Shown here piece after piece: positions 1-7,361 of a DNA stretch of 11,873 nucleotides. Both the position numbers and the translations under genes were made by a program. The notes under the pieces were generated by a model. It was given only the letters and a program-made list of their open reading frames with translations. It did no database searches and was not told where the DNA came from. Position 1 is the stretch's first letter, and each line of letters opens with the position of its first letter. This stretch comes from an uncultured Clostridia bacterium (GTDB taxonomy: Bacteria; Bacillota; Clostridia; Christensenellales; UBA1242), in the NCBI GenBank assembly GCA_934771475.1, contig CAKVMD010000018.1, forward strand, positions 1 to 11,873, read 5' to 3'.

Positions 1-1289
1 GTACAAGGGCGCCTCGTGTTTATACCCATGCAGATACGCTTACATACTGTTCTGCAACGGATACAGCGCCTATTTTAAACGATGCTATTGAGCGATACAA
101 AGGCGCAAATCCATATGTTCAAATTGTTTCCGAAAGCAATAATAGAGTATTCTTCTTAAAAATAACACCGTGTGTTCCGATGTTTGCGTATGGGCTGATT
201 GACGAAATGTATGCAGCATACCAAGAAGCAAAATCTGTAACAGGTAAGCACTTGTATGAAGGAGCAGCCGAAAATGGTGACCCTCGAAACTGGCAGACGG
301 ATCTCCCTGATCTCAGACCTTACTCTATATATAAAGATATAGACTGGACAACACCGGAAAAAGTAGCAACAGCAGCTGCTTATAAGACGGCTGAATACGA
401 GGCAGGCATTATCCATTCGGAAATCGACAGTACAGGCAATGAAACCGGACACTACTATATTTGGAGAACCCCTGACTATATGCCGAAGCTCATGTCAGCA
501 AAAGAACTTGCAGATAAAGCGTCTATGCTTGCTGGCGCACTTGAAGAAAAAGATAAATCAGTTGAAAGATATGCACAAAAGTGCCATGTCCTTGCTGCAA
601 GACTTTCAAAGATTAGAGATATTCTTGTTGAAGAGTATGGGGAAGAGGCAAAGAATGTTAGAACCACAAGTCTGATTAAAAGACTTATTGAGGAGAAAAA
701 TTCTTGTCAAAAGGAACTTTCTGTTATTGCAGAGAAAGTTACAAGCGCAAACGAGGCAAATGGTGAAAATAGAGATGAAAATATTGCGTATATTCTTTCA
801 AATATCTTAAACCAATCTACTGACAGCCAACTTTCTGATTTGGTAAGATTAAGAACAGTTCATGGACAAGGCGAACTCATCAAGAGACAAAGACAACAAA
901 TTGAATCTTTAAGAGAGGAAAACAATGGACTTCGTGGTCAGGTTTTTGCTATGCAAGCACAAGTAACAGAACGCGAAGTTAAAGCCAAGAAAATGGCTGA
1001 CCGCACAGAAAGCGAAAGTGCACAATATCAAGACCAAATTCGTGAGTTAACTGAGCAAAACGCTAGACTTCAAAGCGAAGTTGAATTTATTACTTTAAGG
1101 GAAACTCTTTCAAGGGAGGCTCATGGATACGAGGTTCAAGATTTAAACAAACGCATTCAAGAACTTGAAGAACAACTTAAAAATAGTGGTAAATTTAAAC
1201 TTTCATTGGCTCTTAAAAAGTTTGCATTGAAAATTAAATCTATTTTTAAAGGCAAAAACGCTGAGATTGATGACTCTGAAAGAGTTTAA
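1..1289 (+). CDS. C-terminal part of a large coiled-coil protein, possibly tubulin-like (Tubulin_2 type)
   Basis: The reading frame is open from the first bases of the window (first full codon at 3), so the true start lies upstream; the ATG at 180 is internal. The first ~100 visible codons hold a compact domain with CVPMFAYGLIDEMYAAY and then GKHLYEGAAENGDPRNW followed by LPDLRPYS. This resembles what I recall of the region after the GTPase core in large bacterial tubulin-like (Tubulin_2) proteins, where a 'GVPxYA' helix precedes a 'HLYE...W..LP' motif. The GTPase core itself would be upstream and cannot be checked. From about 620 to 1190 the protein is charged and heptad-like (many E, K, Q, R), so a long coiled coil. 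It ends in a basic amphipathic stretch (LALKKFALKIKSIFKGK) that could touch membrane or nucleic acid. A terminator follows. The coding call is certain; the family is tentative. Confidence 0.8.
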   Translation, partial: TRAPRVYTHADTLTYCSATDTAPILNDAIERYKGANPYVQIVSESNNRVFFLKITPCVPMFAYGLIDEMYAAYQEAKSVTGKHLYEGAAENGDPRNWQTDLPDLRPYSIYKDIDWTTPEKVATAAAYKTAEYEAGIIHSEIDSTGNETGHYYIWRTPDYMPKLMSAKELADKASMLAGALEEKDKSVERYAQKCHVLAARLSKIRDILVEEYGEEAKNVRTTSLIKRLIEEKNSCQKELSVIAEKVTSANEANGENRDENIAYILSNILNQSTDSQLSDLVRLRTVHGQGELIKRQRQQIESLREENNGLRGQVFAMQAQVTEREVKAKKMADRTESESAQYQDQIRELTEQNARLQSEVEFITLRETLSREAHGYEVQDLNKRIQELEEQLKNSGKFKLSLALKKFALKIKSIFKGKNAEIDDSERV

Positions 1290-1430
1290 ATAAGAGAAAT
1301 CTTTATTTTAATCTTGATTATCGTAATATCAAAATCTAATCAACTTTGATAAATGAAAGTTAATGTTGATTGACAAAAACTAATTAGGGGCGTTTGCCAA
1401 TAACTTTTAATAATGTAAAAGCATAAATTG

Positions 1431-1467
1431 ACGACAATTTGAACTAGATTTCAAGTTGTCGTTTTTT
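1431..1467 (+). terminator. Rho-independent terminator after the coiled-coil gene
   Basis: Arms at 1431-1443 and 1450-1462 pair over 13 bp with one G-U pair around a 6-nt loop. A run of six T (1462-1467) follows. It closes the upstream transcript before the next promoter. Confidence 0.85.
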
Positions 1468-1499
1468 GTTTTAACCATATAGAGTTTCATGTGTTGCTA

Positions 1500-1528
1500 T
1501 TGACAAAGAGACGGGATTATGCTAAAAT
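1500..1528 (+). promoter_or_regulatory. SigA-type promoter of the 1550 gene
   Basis: A consensus -35 TTGACA (1500-1505), a 17-bp spacer and TAAAAT (1523-1528) preceded by TATGC, so an extended -10. Start of transcription is expected near 1535, giving a short leader with the GAGGG ribosome site. Confidence 0.85.
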
Positions 1529-1549
1529 TTCACTTAATGCGAGGGAAAA

Positions 1550-2191
1550 ATGAAAGAGCAGAATTATAAATCGTTAAAGCGCTCAATTAATCTTATTGAA
1601 AAAGAGTTGAAAACAGAAGTTGAAAAATTAAAAAGTATAGATAAAGAAAGATGGGAGTTTGATATTGCGACTAAGTGCATTGTAAGATATTTAACTAATC
1701 ATCAAGACCCTAAAATGTTCTTTGAAAAAATACTAAGTTTGGTTGTAAGAGAGTCAAAAGCGCAAAAATTTATAAACTCAAAAAAGAATATACTTGAAAT
1801 GATACAAGCGATGAAAACCCTTGAAGAAACAAGTAAAGACGATAAAGAATTTGCTGAAAAAGTGGCAAAATTTATAATTGGATTTAAGCATGATATTCTT
1901 GACAGATATATGATAAGTGAATGTGCTCTTGAAAATATTGGTGTCGCTTGTGATGTTATAGCATATAAGATATGTTTGGCGGATGAGAGCAGAACGATTA
2001 GCGAAAAACAAGGATACTATTTAACATACAAAATCGGCGTTTCCAAATCAGATGTGGAAGATGCTCTTGATTATATATGTTTCTGCGAATCTTCAATAAA
2101 TGAAGCGACTGGGAAAAGCGAGCATACTGATGGGGAGGATGTCTCTGAGGATATAGATGATACGGACTCATTTGATCAAAACTTTTTTTAA
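1550..2191 (+). CDS. Unknown 213-residue helical protein with acidic tail
   Basis: I do not recognise a family. The start is well supported: GAGGG (1541-1545) sits 4 nt upstream of the ATG and a consensus promoter lies 22 nt before the ATG. The first ~50 residues are rich in K and E with coiled-coil character. The middle is helical with no signal peptide or membrane segment, so it is probably cytoplasmic. The last ~25 residues are strongly acidic (HTDGEDVSEDIDDTDSFD) and end in QNFF, which may be a disordered tail or a partner-binding peptide. It is transcribed alone, between two terminators. Whether it works with the preceding coiled-coil protein cannot be told. Confidence 0.85.
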   Translation: MKEQNYKSLKRSINLIEKELKTEVEKLKSIDKERWEFDIATKCIVRYLTNHQDPKMFFEKILSLVVRESKAQKFINSKKNILEMIQAMKTLEETSKDDKEFAEKVAKFIIGFKHDILDRYMISECALENIGVACDVIAYKICLADESRTISEKQGYYLTYKIGVSKSDVEDALDYICFCESSINEATGKSEHTDGEDVSEDIDDTDSFDQNFF

Positions 2192-2195
2192 TTAA

Positions 2196-2219
2196 AGGTG
2201 GGATAGCCCATCTTTTTTT
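2196..2219 (+). terminator. Rho-independent terminator of the 1550 gene
   Basis: A 7-bp stem (2196-2202 with 2207-2213, one G-U pair) with loop ATAG is followed by T to 2219. It begins 5 nt after the stop codon. Confidence 0.8.
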
Positions 2220-2483
2220 ATAAGAAAAGCATTTCGCGCTCGAAGAGGGTGTTCTTTCATTACGAAAAACTCTTCTTTGCATAGACTTTATTTAAACCAT
2301 TAGAGAAACACAAAAGCGAGAAGAAGTTATTTGCAATGTGAAAAGCCATATTCCTTTTTTAGATTCTCGACTTTAAAATTGGGGATTTTTTACATGAGGA
2401 ATTGCTAAAATTATACGGGAATTTATACCCACAATTTGACTAGATTTTTAACTAAACTTTTGATGCAAACTAAAAAACACAAC
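2220..2483. other. Intergenic stretch with no supported gene
   Basis: AT-rich sequence between two terminators. Weak hairpins are visible (GAAGAG near 2242 with CTCTTC near 2270; GGG/CCC near 2417-2430), and a lone TGCTAAAAT (2403-2411) looks like an extended -10 but has no -35 partner. There is no open reading frame with a ribosome site. Confidence 0.5.
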
Positions 2484-2520
2484 AAAAAAGCGATACTAAA
2501 TATGACTATTTAATACCGCT
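2484..2520 (-). terminator. Terminator of tRNA-Ala
   Basis: Read on the minus strand, arms 2507-2520 and 2489-2502 pair over 14 bp, with G-U pairs that would be A-C mismatches on the plus strand. The loop is 4 nt and a T run covers 2484-2489. The strand-specific pairing shows that it serves the minus-strand tRNA. Confidence 0.8.
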
Positions 2521-2531
2521 TCATGCACTAC

Positions 2532-2608
2532 TGGTGGAGAATATCGGAATCGAACCGATGACCTCCTGCTTGCAAGGCAGGCGCTCTAGCCAGCTGAGCT
2601 AATCCCCC
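2532..2608 (-). tRNA. tRNA-Ala(TGC), CCA encoded
   Basis: A complete cloverleaf on the minus strand, 77 nt including an encoded CCA. The acceptor stem has G3-U70, the universal alanine identity element. The D arm contains TAGCTCAGCTGG, the anticodon arm is CCTGC-CTTGCAA-GCAGG (anticodon TGC, plus-strand 2572-2574), and the T loop is TTCGATT. It decodes GCN codons, mainly GCA and GCG. It is a single gene with its own promoter and terminator, not part of an rRNA operon in this window. Confidence 0.97.
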
Positions 2609-2620
2609 GAATGCTCTTAA

Positions 2621-2649
2621 AGATTACCACATTTGGGCGTTTTTGTCAA
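2621..2649 (-). promoter_or_regulatory. Promoter of tRNA-Ala
   Basis: On the minus strand a consensus TTGACA (2649-2644) is followed by a 17-bp spacer and TAATCT (2626-2621). Transcription would start a few bases before the mature 5' end at 2608. Confidence 0.8.
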
Positions 2650-2784
2650 CATATTTGTAGCATTTTTTTTACTTTTTTTGATATGTTTTATTAATTTTTG
2701 CAAAAACTAAATGATATATTATTGCGTTAAGGCAAAATTGTCAATTATTTTTGCTTTCTAGCGCAAAAATTTTTGATTATGCTA

Positions 2785-2813
2785 TTGAAATATAATTCTT
2801 GTTGTGCTATAAT
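2785..2813 (+). promoter_or_regulatory. Promoter of the surface-protein gene
   Basis: TTGAAA (2785-2790), a 17-bp spacer and a perfect TATAAT (2808-2813) preceded by TGTGC, so an extended -10. Confidence 0.85.
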
Positions 2814-2835
2814 ATCAGTAATAATGGAGGGAAAT

Positions 2836-3903
2836 ATGTCCAAGAAATTAGTTAGAATTTTATCTATATGCGCATTTGCGGTACTTGTTCCACTTATTAT
2901 TTTAGGAGTGGCATTGTCTGTCGCTGGAAATAAGTCTGTTACCCTTTCTATTTTTGATGGCGGAAACAGTGTTATTGACGCTACAACATCAAAGGTAGCA
3001 ATATTTGTGGATAATAAAGAGCAAACTTCAAATAAAATCACAGTTAAGAAAGGTACTGCCGTTACAGTAACTTGGGAAGGAACTGGTTTTACATTCAATG
3101 GCTGGTTTGAAGGAAATGAAAGTGAAGCGCAAGGAAAACAAGCAGTAAGTACTGAAAAATCTTATACTTTCAACCTCGACCATGACCGCGTTTTGACAGC
3201 AATCAAGCATTATGTTCCATATCAAATCAATGTTCAATACAAAAAGAACTCTTCTGAGAAAGAAACCATTTACTATTCTCGCGAAGTAGATGAACTTGGC
3301 AATGTAGTCGGAACATTTGGCGCTTATAGCAAAGCAAGTGCGCGCGAGGGTTATAGATTTAAAGGGCTTGAATATAATGGTAACTTATACGAAGTGAACG
3401 CTGAGGGAACAGATTATACTTTTGGTGGTTCTAGCCTTGAAACTGTACTTCTTGCTAGTGAAACTTATTCAATAGATGCTACCGCAGTTTGGGAATGCCT
3501 TTACAATACTTTCAGTTTCCAACTTTATGCTCAATATGGAACAACTAATATAGTTTACGGTGTTGACGAAAATGGCAACGAAACTCAACTCTCAGATTTG
3601 AGATGCACATTTGCGTTTAACGACACTGAAAATGGTGCAGACCTTGCAGACGACTATTACGCAAGTTTGTTTGGCAAATATAGTAAATTCATTATTAAAG
3701 ATGGAAACAATAGCGAAGTTATTTATGATGCTGACAATGTTTTGGTAACTTTGAATGAACTTGCAACCCCAGAAGACCTTGATATCACTTTGAATGGGGT
3801 AACCACAGTAAAAGAACTTATTGACTTAATCGTTAGTGCAAGAGGAAGCGAATTAACTGATGACGATTTTGTTAAGATTACATTCTCTTTCAAAAAAGCG
3901 TAA
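2836..3903 (+). CDS. Membrane-anchored surface protein with InlB B-repeat-like domains
   Basis: Start chosen at 2836 because GGAGGG (2826-2831) is correctly placed; an upstream in-frame ATG at 2773 lies before the promoter and is excluded. The 355-residue product begins with KK and a hydrophobic segment at about residues 8-30, with no lipobox, so it is either a signal anchor or a signal peptide. The rest is a beta-rich extracellular part. Residues ~68-91 (ITVKKGTAVTV, then FTFNGWFEGN) and ~172-180 (EGYRFKGLEY) resemble the 'GY.F.GW' units of InlB B-repeat / Listeria-Bacteroides repeat domains. The C-terminal third is rich in D, N and T. There is no LPXTG sorting signal or C-terminal anchor, so the N-terminal helix is the likely anchor. 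A role in the cell envelope or adhesion is inferred only. It is monocistronic, with its own promoter and terminator. Confidence 0.85.
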   Translation: MSKKLVRILSICAFAVLVPLIILGVALSVAGNKSVTLSIFDGGNSVIDATTSKVAIFVDNKEQTSNKITVKKGTAVTVTWEGTGFTFNGWFEGNESEAQGKQAVSTEKSYTFNLDHDRVLTAIKHYVPYQINVQYKKNSSEKETIYYSREVDELGNVVGTFGAYSKASAREGYRFKGLEYNGNLYEVNAEGTDYTFGGSSLETVLLASETYSIDATAVWECLYNTFSFQLYAQYGTTNIVYGVDENGNETQLSDLRCTFAFNDTENGADLADDYYASLFGKYSKFIIKDGNNSEVIYDADNVLVTLNELATPEDLDITLNGVTTVKELIDLIVSARGSELTDDDFVKITFSFKKA

Positions 3904-3920
3904 TTAATTTATTTATTAAA

Positions 3921-3972
3921 AGTCTTACTCATAGTAAGCCAATCATAGGCTTATGCGAGTGAGGCTTTTTTT
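3921..3972 (+). terminator. Rho-independent terminator of the surface-protein gene
   Basis: A long hairpin: AGTCTTACTC (3921-3930) pairs with AGTGAGGCT downstream, using G-U pairs, and TAAGCC (3935-3940) pairs with GGCTTA (3949-3954). A T run covers 3966-3972. Confidence 0.8.
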
Positions 3973-4082
3973 ATCTTCAATTATTGGGGAGAATAAATTT
4001 AGGAATTTTACTTCTTTGCGATATTTTGAGGCAACAACTTTAAAGTGAACAATGCGGGGAATAGTTTTTTTTGTTTATTTGA

Positions 4083-4111
4083 TTGTGTTTTTAATGCAAT
4101 TATGTTAAACT
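4083..4111 (+). promoter_or_regulatory. Promoter of engB giving a predicted leaderless mRNA
   Basis: TTGTGT (4083-4088), 17 bp, then TAAACT (4106-4111) preceded by TATGT (extended -10). The ATG of engB begins at 4118, exactly 7 nt after the -10, the usual transcription start. There is no purine-rich ribosome site between them. Confidence 0.65.
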
Positions 4112-4117
4112 ACTGAT

Positions 4118-4714
4118 ATGAAAATTATTAATGCAAGTTATAAAACAAGCGTCGTAGACGCAAATAATCTTTTGAATGATGGCGTTCCTGAGTTTGCTTT
4201 TGTTGGCAGAAGTAATGTCGGGAAAAGTTCTTTAATCAATATGCTCACGGGAGTTAAAGGACTGGCAAAAACTTCTGGAACACCGGGCAAAACGCGCATG
4301 GTAAATTACTTTGATGTAAACAACCAATTCCGTTTTGTTGATTTGCCGGGATATGGTTTTGCAAAAGTAGAGAAAAGCCACCTCGATGTTTGGTCATCAC
4401 TTATGGGGCAGTATCTTCAATTATCTCCTCAACTTTTGACAACATTTGTTCTTTTAGATATTAGGCATGAGCCAACAAATCAAGACAAACAAATGATAAA
4501 CTTTTTGGTTTATTATGGATTGCCTTTTATGATTATTGCAACCAAGGCGGACAAAATCGCAAAGACAAAGGTTCGCCAAGCGGTTGGGGTTCTTGCGAAA
4601 TCTCTAAATTTAAGAGCAGATGCAATCATTCCAACAAGTAGTGAAAGTGGTTATGGCAAAGATAAATTGCTTTCATACATTGAAAACAAATTGGCAGGAT
4701 TTTATGAAAAATAA
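4118..4714 (+). CDS. engB: Ribosome-biogenesis GTPase EngB/YsxC (YihA)
   Basis: TRAFAC-class GTPase needed for assembly of the large ribosomal subunit in Bacillota. At 198 residues it is normal length. The motifs are all present: G1 P-loop GRSNVGKSS (30-38), switch I with TSGTPGKT (52-59), G3 DLPGYG (75-80), G4 TKAD (142-145) and G5-like SSESGYG (173-179). The family hallmarks 'F.GRSNVGKSSL', 'PGKT' and 'DLPGYG' leave little doubt. No Shine-Dalgarno precedes the ATG and the promoter spacing predicts a leaderless transcript. The gene overlaps the start of the next by 11 nt, so the two are probably co-transcribed and translationally coupled. Both act on the 50S subunit, so the pair is functionally coherent. 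Confidence 0.97.
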   Translation: MKIINASYKTSVVDANNLLNDGVPEFAFVGRSNVGKSSLINMLTGVKGLAKTSGTPGKTRMVNYFDVNNQFRFVDLPGYGFAKVEKSHLDVWSSLMGQYLQLSPQLLTTFVLLDIRHEPTNQDKQMINFLVYYGLPFMIIATKADKIAKTKVRQAVGVLAKSLNLRADAIIPTSSESGYGKDKLLSYIENKLAGFYEK

Positions 4715-5939
4715 AAAAGTAACTTCACTTGTAACAGGTTATGGCTATGATGGTGAGGGCGTTTGTAGAGTAGAGGGAAAGGTAACTTTCCTTCCTTTTG
4801 TAATAGAAGGCGAAGAGGTGGAATTGTATTTAGAGCAGGAAACCTCATCTTTTTGCAAAGGAAAACTAAGCAAAGTTGTATCGCCCAGCCCTTTAAGACA
4901 AACTCCGCCTTGTCCATATTTTGGTCGATGCGGAGGTTGTGCCTATCAACACATGAGTTATGAAAATGAACTAAAAGTAAAAAAAGAACTTTTCGCATCA
5001 CATCTTAAAAAGGTAGGTTACGATGGGGAGATAAATGTTTTTCCAAGCACTCAAAGGTATGCGTACCGCAATAAAATTAAACTTTTTGTGCAAGATGGCA
5101 AAATCGGACTTAAATATCGCGGTAGCGACAAGGTGATTGATATTAATTCTTGTCAGTTAGTAACAGACAAAATTAACGATGTCATTTCAGTTGTCAAAAA
5201 CTTTATCAGTGGCAAAAATTTATTTGCGACTTTCAGTGAAATTGTAATTAGAGAAGAAAATGGACAAGTTTTGGTCAACTTTTATAAAAAGATAGATAAA
5301 AAAGTGGAATTTCAGGGACTTTATTTGCTCATTGGCAAAAAGTGTGGCATCTTTGAAACTTACAAAGGCTTTACAAGGCACGTTTTAGGTCTTGAAGAAA
5401 TTGAGGTTAAAGAAGGTGGACTTGATTGCACTTTTAAGCCAACATCATTTCACCAAGTCAACAATTTCGTTATGCCTATTCTTTATGAAAGTGTTTTAAA
5501 GGAAACGCGTGGAGAGAATGCACTTAATTGTTATAGTGGCGCGGGCGTTTTAAGTGGAATACTTTTGAAAAAGTGCAAACGCGTTATTGGAATTGAACTT
5601 GGACTGAGTGAGCACGAGGATGCCGAAAAATTCAAAGAGAAAAACAATTTAAAAGGGCTTCTCAATATGCATGGGGATTGCGCTGAGGTACTCGGCAGGA
5701 TTCATGAGAACTTTGATTGCGTGGTTGTTGACCCACCAAAGGCGGGAATGGACAAAAGAGTGTGCCAAGCCATAAATAATTGTGGGGCAAAAAGGGTGAT
5801 TTACGTTTCATGCGACAGCGCAACAATGGTTCGTGATGTACTCAGAATGCCTGATTTTAAAGTTACAAAAGCATTATTATTTGATATGTTTGCCTGCACT
5901 GGCGAATATGAAGCGCTTATTGTAATGGAGAAAAAATGA
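4704..5939 (+). CDS. 23S rRNA (uracil-5)-methyltransferase, RlmCD/RumA type
   Basis: SAM-dependent m5U methyltransferase of the TrmA/RumA family (COG2265). Start placed at 4704, inside the end of engB, because the family N-terminus begins there and AGGA is at 4696-4699. Product 411 residues, normal for the family. An N-terminal TRAM-like RNA-binding domain (~5-60) precedes a [4Fe-4S] cluster motif with C70, C76, C79 (CPYFGRCGGC) and the fourth cysteine C150. A Rossmann SAM site follows (NCYSGAGVLSG at 275-285, then E298), then DPPKAGMD (343-350), the nucleophile C370 in YVSCDSATMVRDV, and the terminal base region TGEYE (399-403). Family members modify 23S U747 and/or U1939 (E. coli numbering) or tRNA U54; the target here cannot be decided from sequence. 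It ends in TGA and no terminator is visible before the next promoter. Confidence 0.93.
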   Translation: MKNKKVTSLVTGYGYDGEGVCRVEGKVTFLPFVIEGEEVELYLEQETSSFCKGKLSKVVSPSPLRQTPPCPYFGRCGGCAYQHMSYENELKVKKELFASHLKKVGYDGEINVFPSTQRYAYRNKIKLFVQDGKIGLKYRGSDKVIDINSCQLVTDKINDVISVVKNFISGKNLFATFSEIVIREENGQVLVNFYKKIDKKVEFQGLYLLIGKKCGIFETYKGFTRHVLGLEEIEVKEGGLDCTFKPTSFHQVNNFVMPILYESVLKETRGENALNCYSGAGVLSGILLKKCKRVIGIELGLSEHEDAEKFKEKNNLKGLLNMHGDCAEVLGRIHENFDCVVVDPPKAGMDKRVCQAINNCGAKRVIYVSCDSATMVRDVLRMPDFKVTKALLFDMFACTGEYEALIVMEKK

Positions 5940-5948
5940 TAAAACCTT

Positions 5949-5976
5949 TTGTAAAAAGATAAAATTATGCTATACT
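5949..5976 (+). promoter_or_regulatory. Promoter of the 6001 gene
   Basis: TTGTAA (5949-5954), a 16-bp spacer and TATACT (5971-5976) preceded by TATGC (extended -10). It begins 10 nt after the methyltransferase stop, so the 6001 gene has its own start even if read-through occurs. Confidence 0.75.
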
Positions 5977-6000
5977 AAACTCATAAAGAGGGGAATTAAT

Positions 6001-6567
6001 ATGGAAAGAATAAGAAAACGCCCACCATTTGTTGAATATCAAGTCGCGTTTGATACTTTCACTACTTATCGTAAGGAATTATATGATTGCGCTGAAAAAA
6101 TGCCAAAGAGCTTTTCTTCAATGTTTCAAGCTGTAAAATTTATGGCGGCAAACGAAGACCCTATTGCTATGGATGTTGTTGCGTATTTCTATAAGTCGGG
6201 TATGCCAGACCTTTTAGATGAAGATTATATGAAATATATCCGCTGGGAGGTCGCTGCCGCATCAAGAGGCAATGAATTTGCTATTGAAAAATTGCAATTT
6301 TTGATTGGTTATGCTTGTACAAACATTATGGATAGCGAAGATTATGAAACTATTGCATATAAAAATGATATAACAGACTATAATGCTTTGTATGTTATAG
6401 GCAAAAATCTCTGTAAGGTTCTTGCAAGAGATTATCTTAGTGCTTTTCCACTTGACCTAGCGACTGAGGAGGATGAAAATAAGCCTTACACCAAAGAAGA
6501 TTTTTATAACCTTCGAAACATGATTGATAGTGCAACTGAAAAAACAATCAATATAATGAAATCTTAA
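6001..6567 (+). CDS. Helical protein, possibly Sel1/TPR-like
   Basis: The start is fixed by AGAGGGG (5988-5994) upstream of the ATG and a clear promoter. Product 188 residues, no signal peptide or membrane span, so cytoplasmic. The central part (IAMDVVAYFYKSG, then YIRWEVAAASRGNEFAIEKL) has the spacing of Sel1-like/TPR helix pairs (A..A..YY..G ... W...AA..GN..A...L). About one and a half such units are visible, enough for a small protein-binding solenoid but not for a specific function. The gene is convergent with the next one and their stop codons overlap. I do not recognise an orthologue. Confidence 0.8.
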   Translation: MERIRKRPPFVEYQVAFDTFTTYRKELYDCAEKMPKSFSSMFQAVKFMAANEDPIAMDVVAYFYKSGMPDLLDEDYMKYIRWEVAAASRGNEFAIEKLQFLIGYACTNIMDSEDYETIAYKNDITDYNALYVIGKNLCKVLARDYLSAFPLDLATEEDENKPYTKEDFYNLRNMIDSATEKTINIMKS

Positions 6568-7013
6568 TTGGCAGAGAAGATATCTTGTAGCAGAGTTAGC
6601 CTTTCATTGATTATTTTGATTATGTCATGCTCAAAACTTGATTGTGAAGAAAGCGCAATCAAGTTTTTTATTAAATGAGCTTCATGACCGATAAATTCAA
6701 GCAAGGTGGCGGTTTTGTCAGGTTTAAAAGAGTACTTGTTGTGCGCGATTTCACAGTCAAATATGACTTCTAATTTTTTGATTTGACGCTCATTTAGAGA
6801 GTACATTTTGCTTGTGCGCAAAAATCCGCCTAAAAAGAAAAGGCAACTTTTGATTTTTGATAATGTATCAAAAGTGTCGTCTATCAGTGCCCGATTTTTT
6901 TCGTTGTCCACTTGCACAAACATGAACCCTTTTTCTTTCATTGCTTCTGCGTAGGCGCGCGCCATAATCTCATAAGTGGAACAATTTAAAACTTGCTCAT
7001 CATTATATTCCAT
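6564..7013 (-). CDS. Unknown 149-residue helical protein
   Basis: A minus-strand gene with GAGGG 5 nt before its ATG (7013-7011), so translation is credible. No known domain is recognised. The sequence is mostly helical, with a short hydrophobic patch (SCLFFLGGFLR, ~57-67) too short and too charged at its ends for a confident membrane span. The N-terminal part reads STYEIMARAYAEAMKEKGFMFV, the C-terminal third is amphipathic. Its stop codon overlaps that of the converging 6001 gene (shared TTAA at 6564-6567), with no terminator between. No convincing promoter is seen upstream; a weak TTGAAT/CTAAAT pair lies near 7060-7090 on the minus strand. Confidence 0.75.
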   Translation of the reverse strand: MEYNDEQVLNCSTYEIMARAYAEAMKEKGFMFVQVDNEKNRALIDDTFDTLSKIKSCLFFLGGFLRTSKMYSLNERQIKKLEVIFDCEIAHNKYSFKPDKTATLLEFIGHEAHLIKNLIALSSQSSFEHDIIKIINERLTLLQDIFSAN

Positions 7014-7079
7014 ACAGCCCTCTTCTGTGTTTATTTATGATTTTTTGACAACTTTTGTGATTTAGAAAAGTAAAATTTG

Positions 7080-7108
7080 TTGCATTCAAAACATATTTGA
7101 ATTATAAT
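7080..7108 (+). promoter_or_regulatory. Promoter reading toward the tRNA-Arg locus
   Basis: TTGCAT (7080-7085), exactly 17 bp, and a perfect TATAAT (7103-7108). It would transcribe both 147-bp repeats and then tRNA-Arg, giving a leader of about 350 nt. It lies outside the repeats, so it exists once. Confidence 0.6.
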
Positions 7109-7155
7109 TAGATTGCAAAGCAAGAATTTTGAGATTGACATAAGGGTTTGTCGGA

Positions 7156-7302
7156 CAGTCAAAGGCTCGCTCACCCTAAAATGTTTACACATTTTAAGGA
7201 ACCCTAGGACGATAAACGTTCCTTTCATGCTACAACAATAATCTTTCAATTTAATATTTTTTGCTCCCATAGTGAAGTGGATATCACAAACGTCTTCGGA
7301 AC
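7156..7302 (+). repeat. 147-bp direct repeat, copy 1 (ends inside a tRNA half)
   Basis: Identical base for base to 7362-7508, offset 206. It contains a hairpin around CCTAAAATGT...ACATTTTAAGG (7174-7199 region), an inverted fragment of the tRNA (7199-7222) and, at its end, the first 40 nt of tRNA-Arg. Homology stops at 7302, two bases into the 3' strand of the anticodon stem. Confidence 0.97.
7263..7302 (+). pseudogene. 5' half of tRNA-Arg(TCG), truncated
   Basis: Positions 1-40 of the intact tRNA at 7469 are repeated here exactly: acceptor 5' strand, D arm, anticodon arm up to AC of the 3' stem. It then breaks into unrelated sequence (TAGCTCACC). Without a 3' acceptor strand or T arm it cannot fold as a tRNA. 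If transcribed it would yield a fixed tRNA 5' half. Confidence 0.9.
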
Positions 7303-7361
7303 TAGCTCACCTTATGACTTAAAGCTTGTTTTGACTTTTCAAGCCAAAAACTGCGCACGGG
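7303..7361 (+). other. 59-bp spacer between the two repeat copies
   Basis: Unique sequence. It opens with TAGCTCACCTTA, which resembles CGCTCACCCTA at the start of the repeat, so it may be a decayed third copy or a short homology used in the rearrangement. GCTTG (7324-7328) and CAAGC (7340-7344) can form a small hairpin. Confidence 0.5.

Noticed and set aside
156..452. Minus-strand frames opposite the large coding regions (also 4702-5001, 8740-8979, 11549-11755)
   Set aside because: They lie antisense within well-supported genes, have unlikely compositions rich in Cys, Phe or His, and lack ribosome sites.
2773..2835. Upstream in-frame ATG for the surface protein
   Set aside because: It precedes the promoter -10 and has no ribosome site; GGAGGG before 2836 decides the start.
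4620..4703. Longer N-terminus for the methyltransferase
   Set aside because: It would be deep inside engB in another frame and does not match the family N-terminus, which begins at 4704.
7031..7270. Minus-strand open frame of 79 codons across repeat copy 1
   Set aside because: Its start codon is the reverse complement of the tRNA 5' end, it has no ribosome site, and in copy 2 the equivalent frame meets a stop soon after the repeat. It is a by-product of the repeat.
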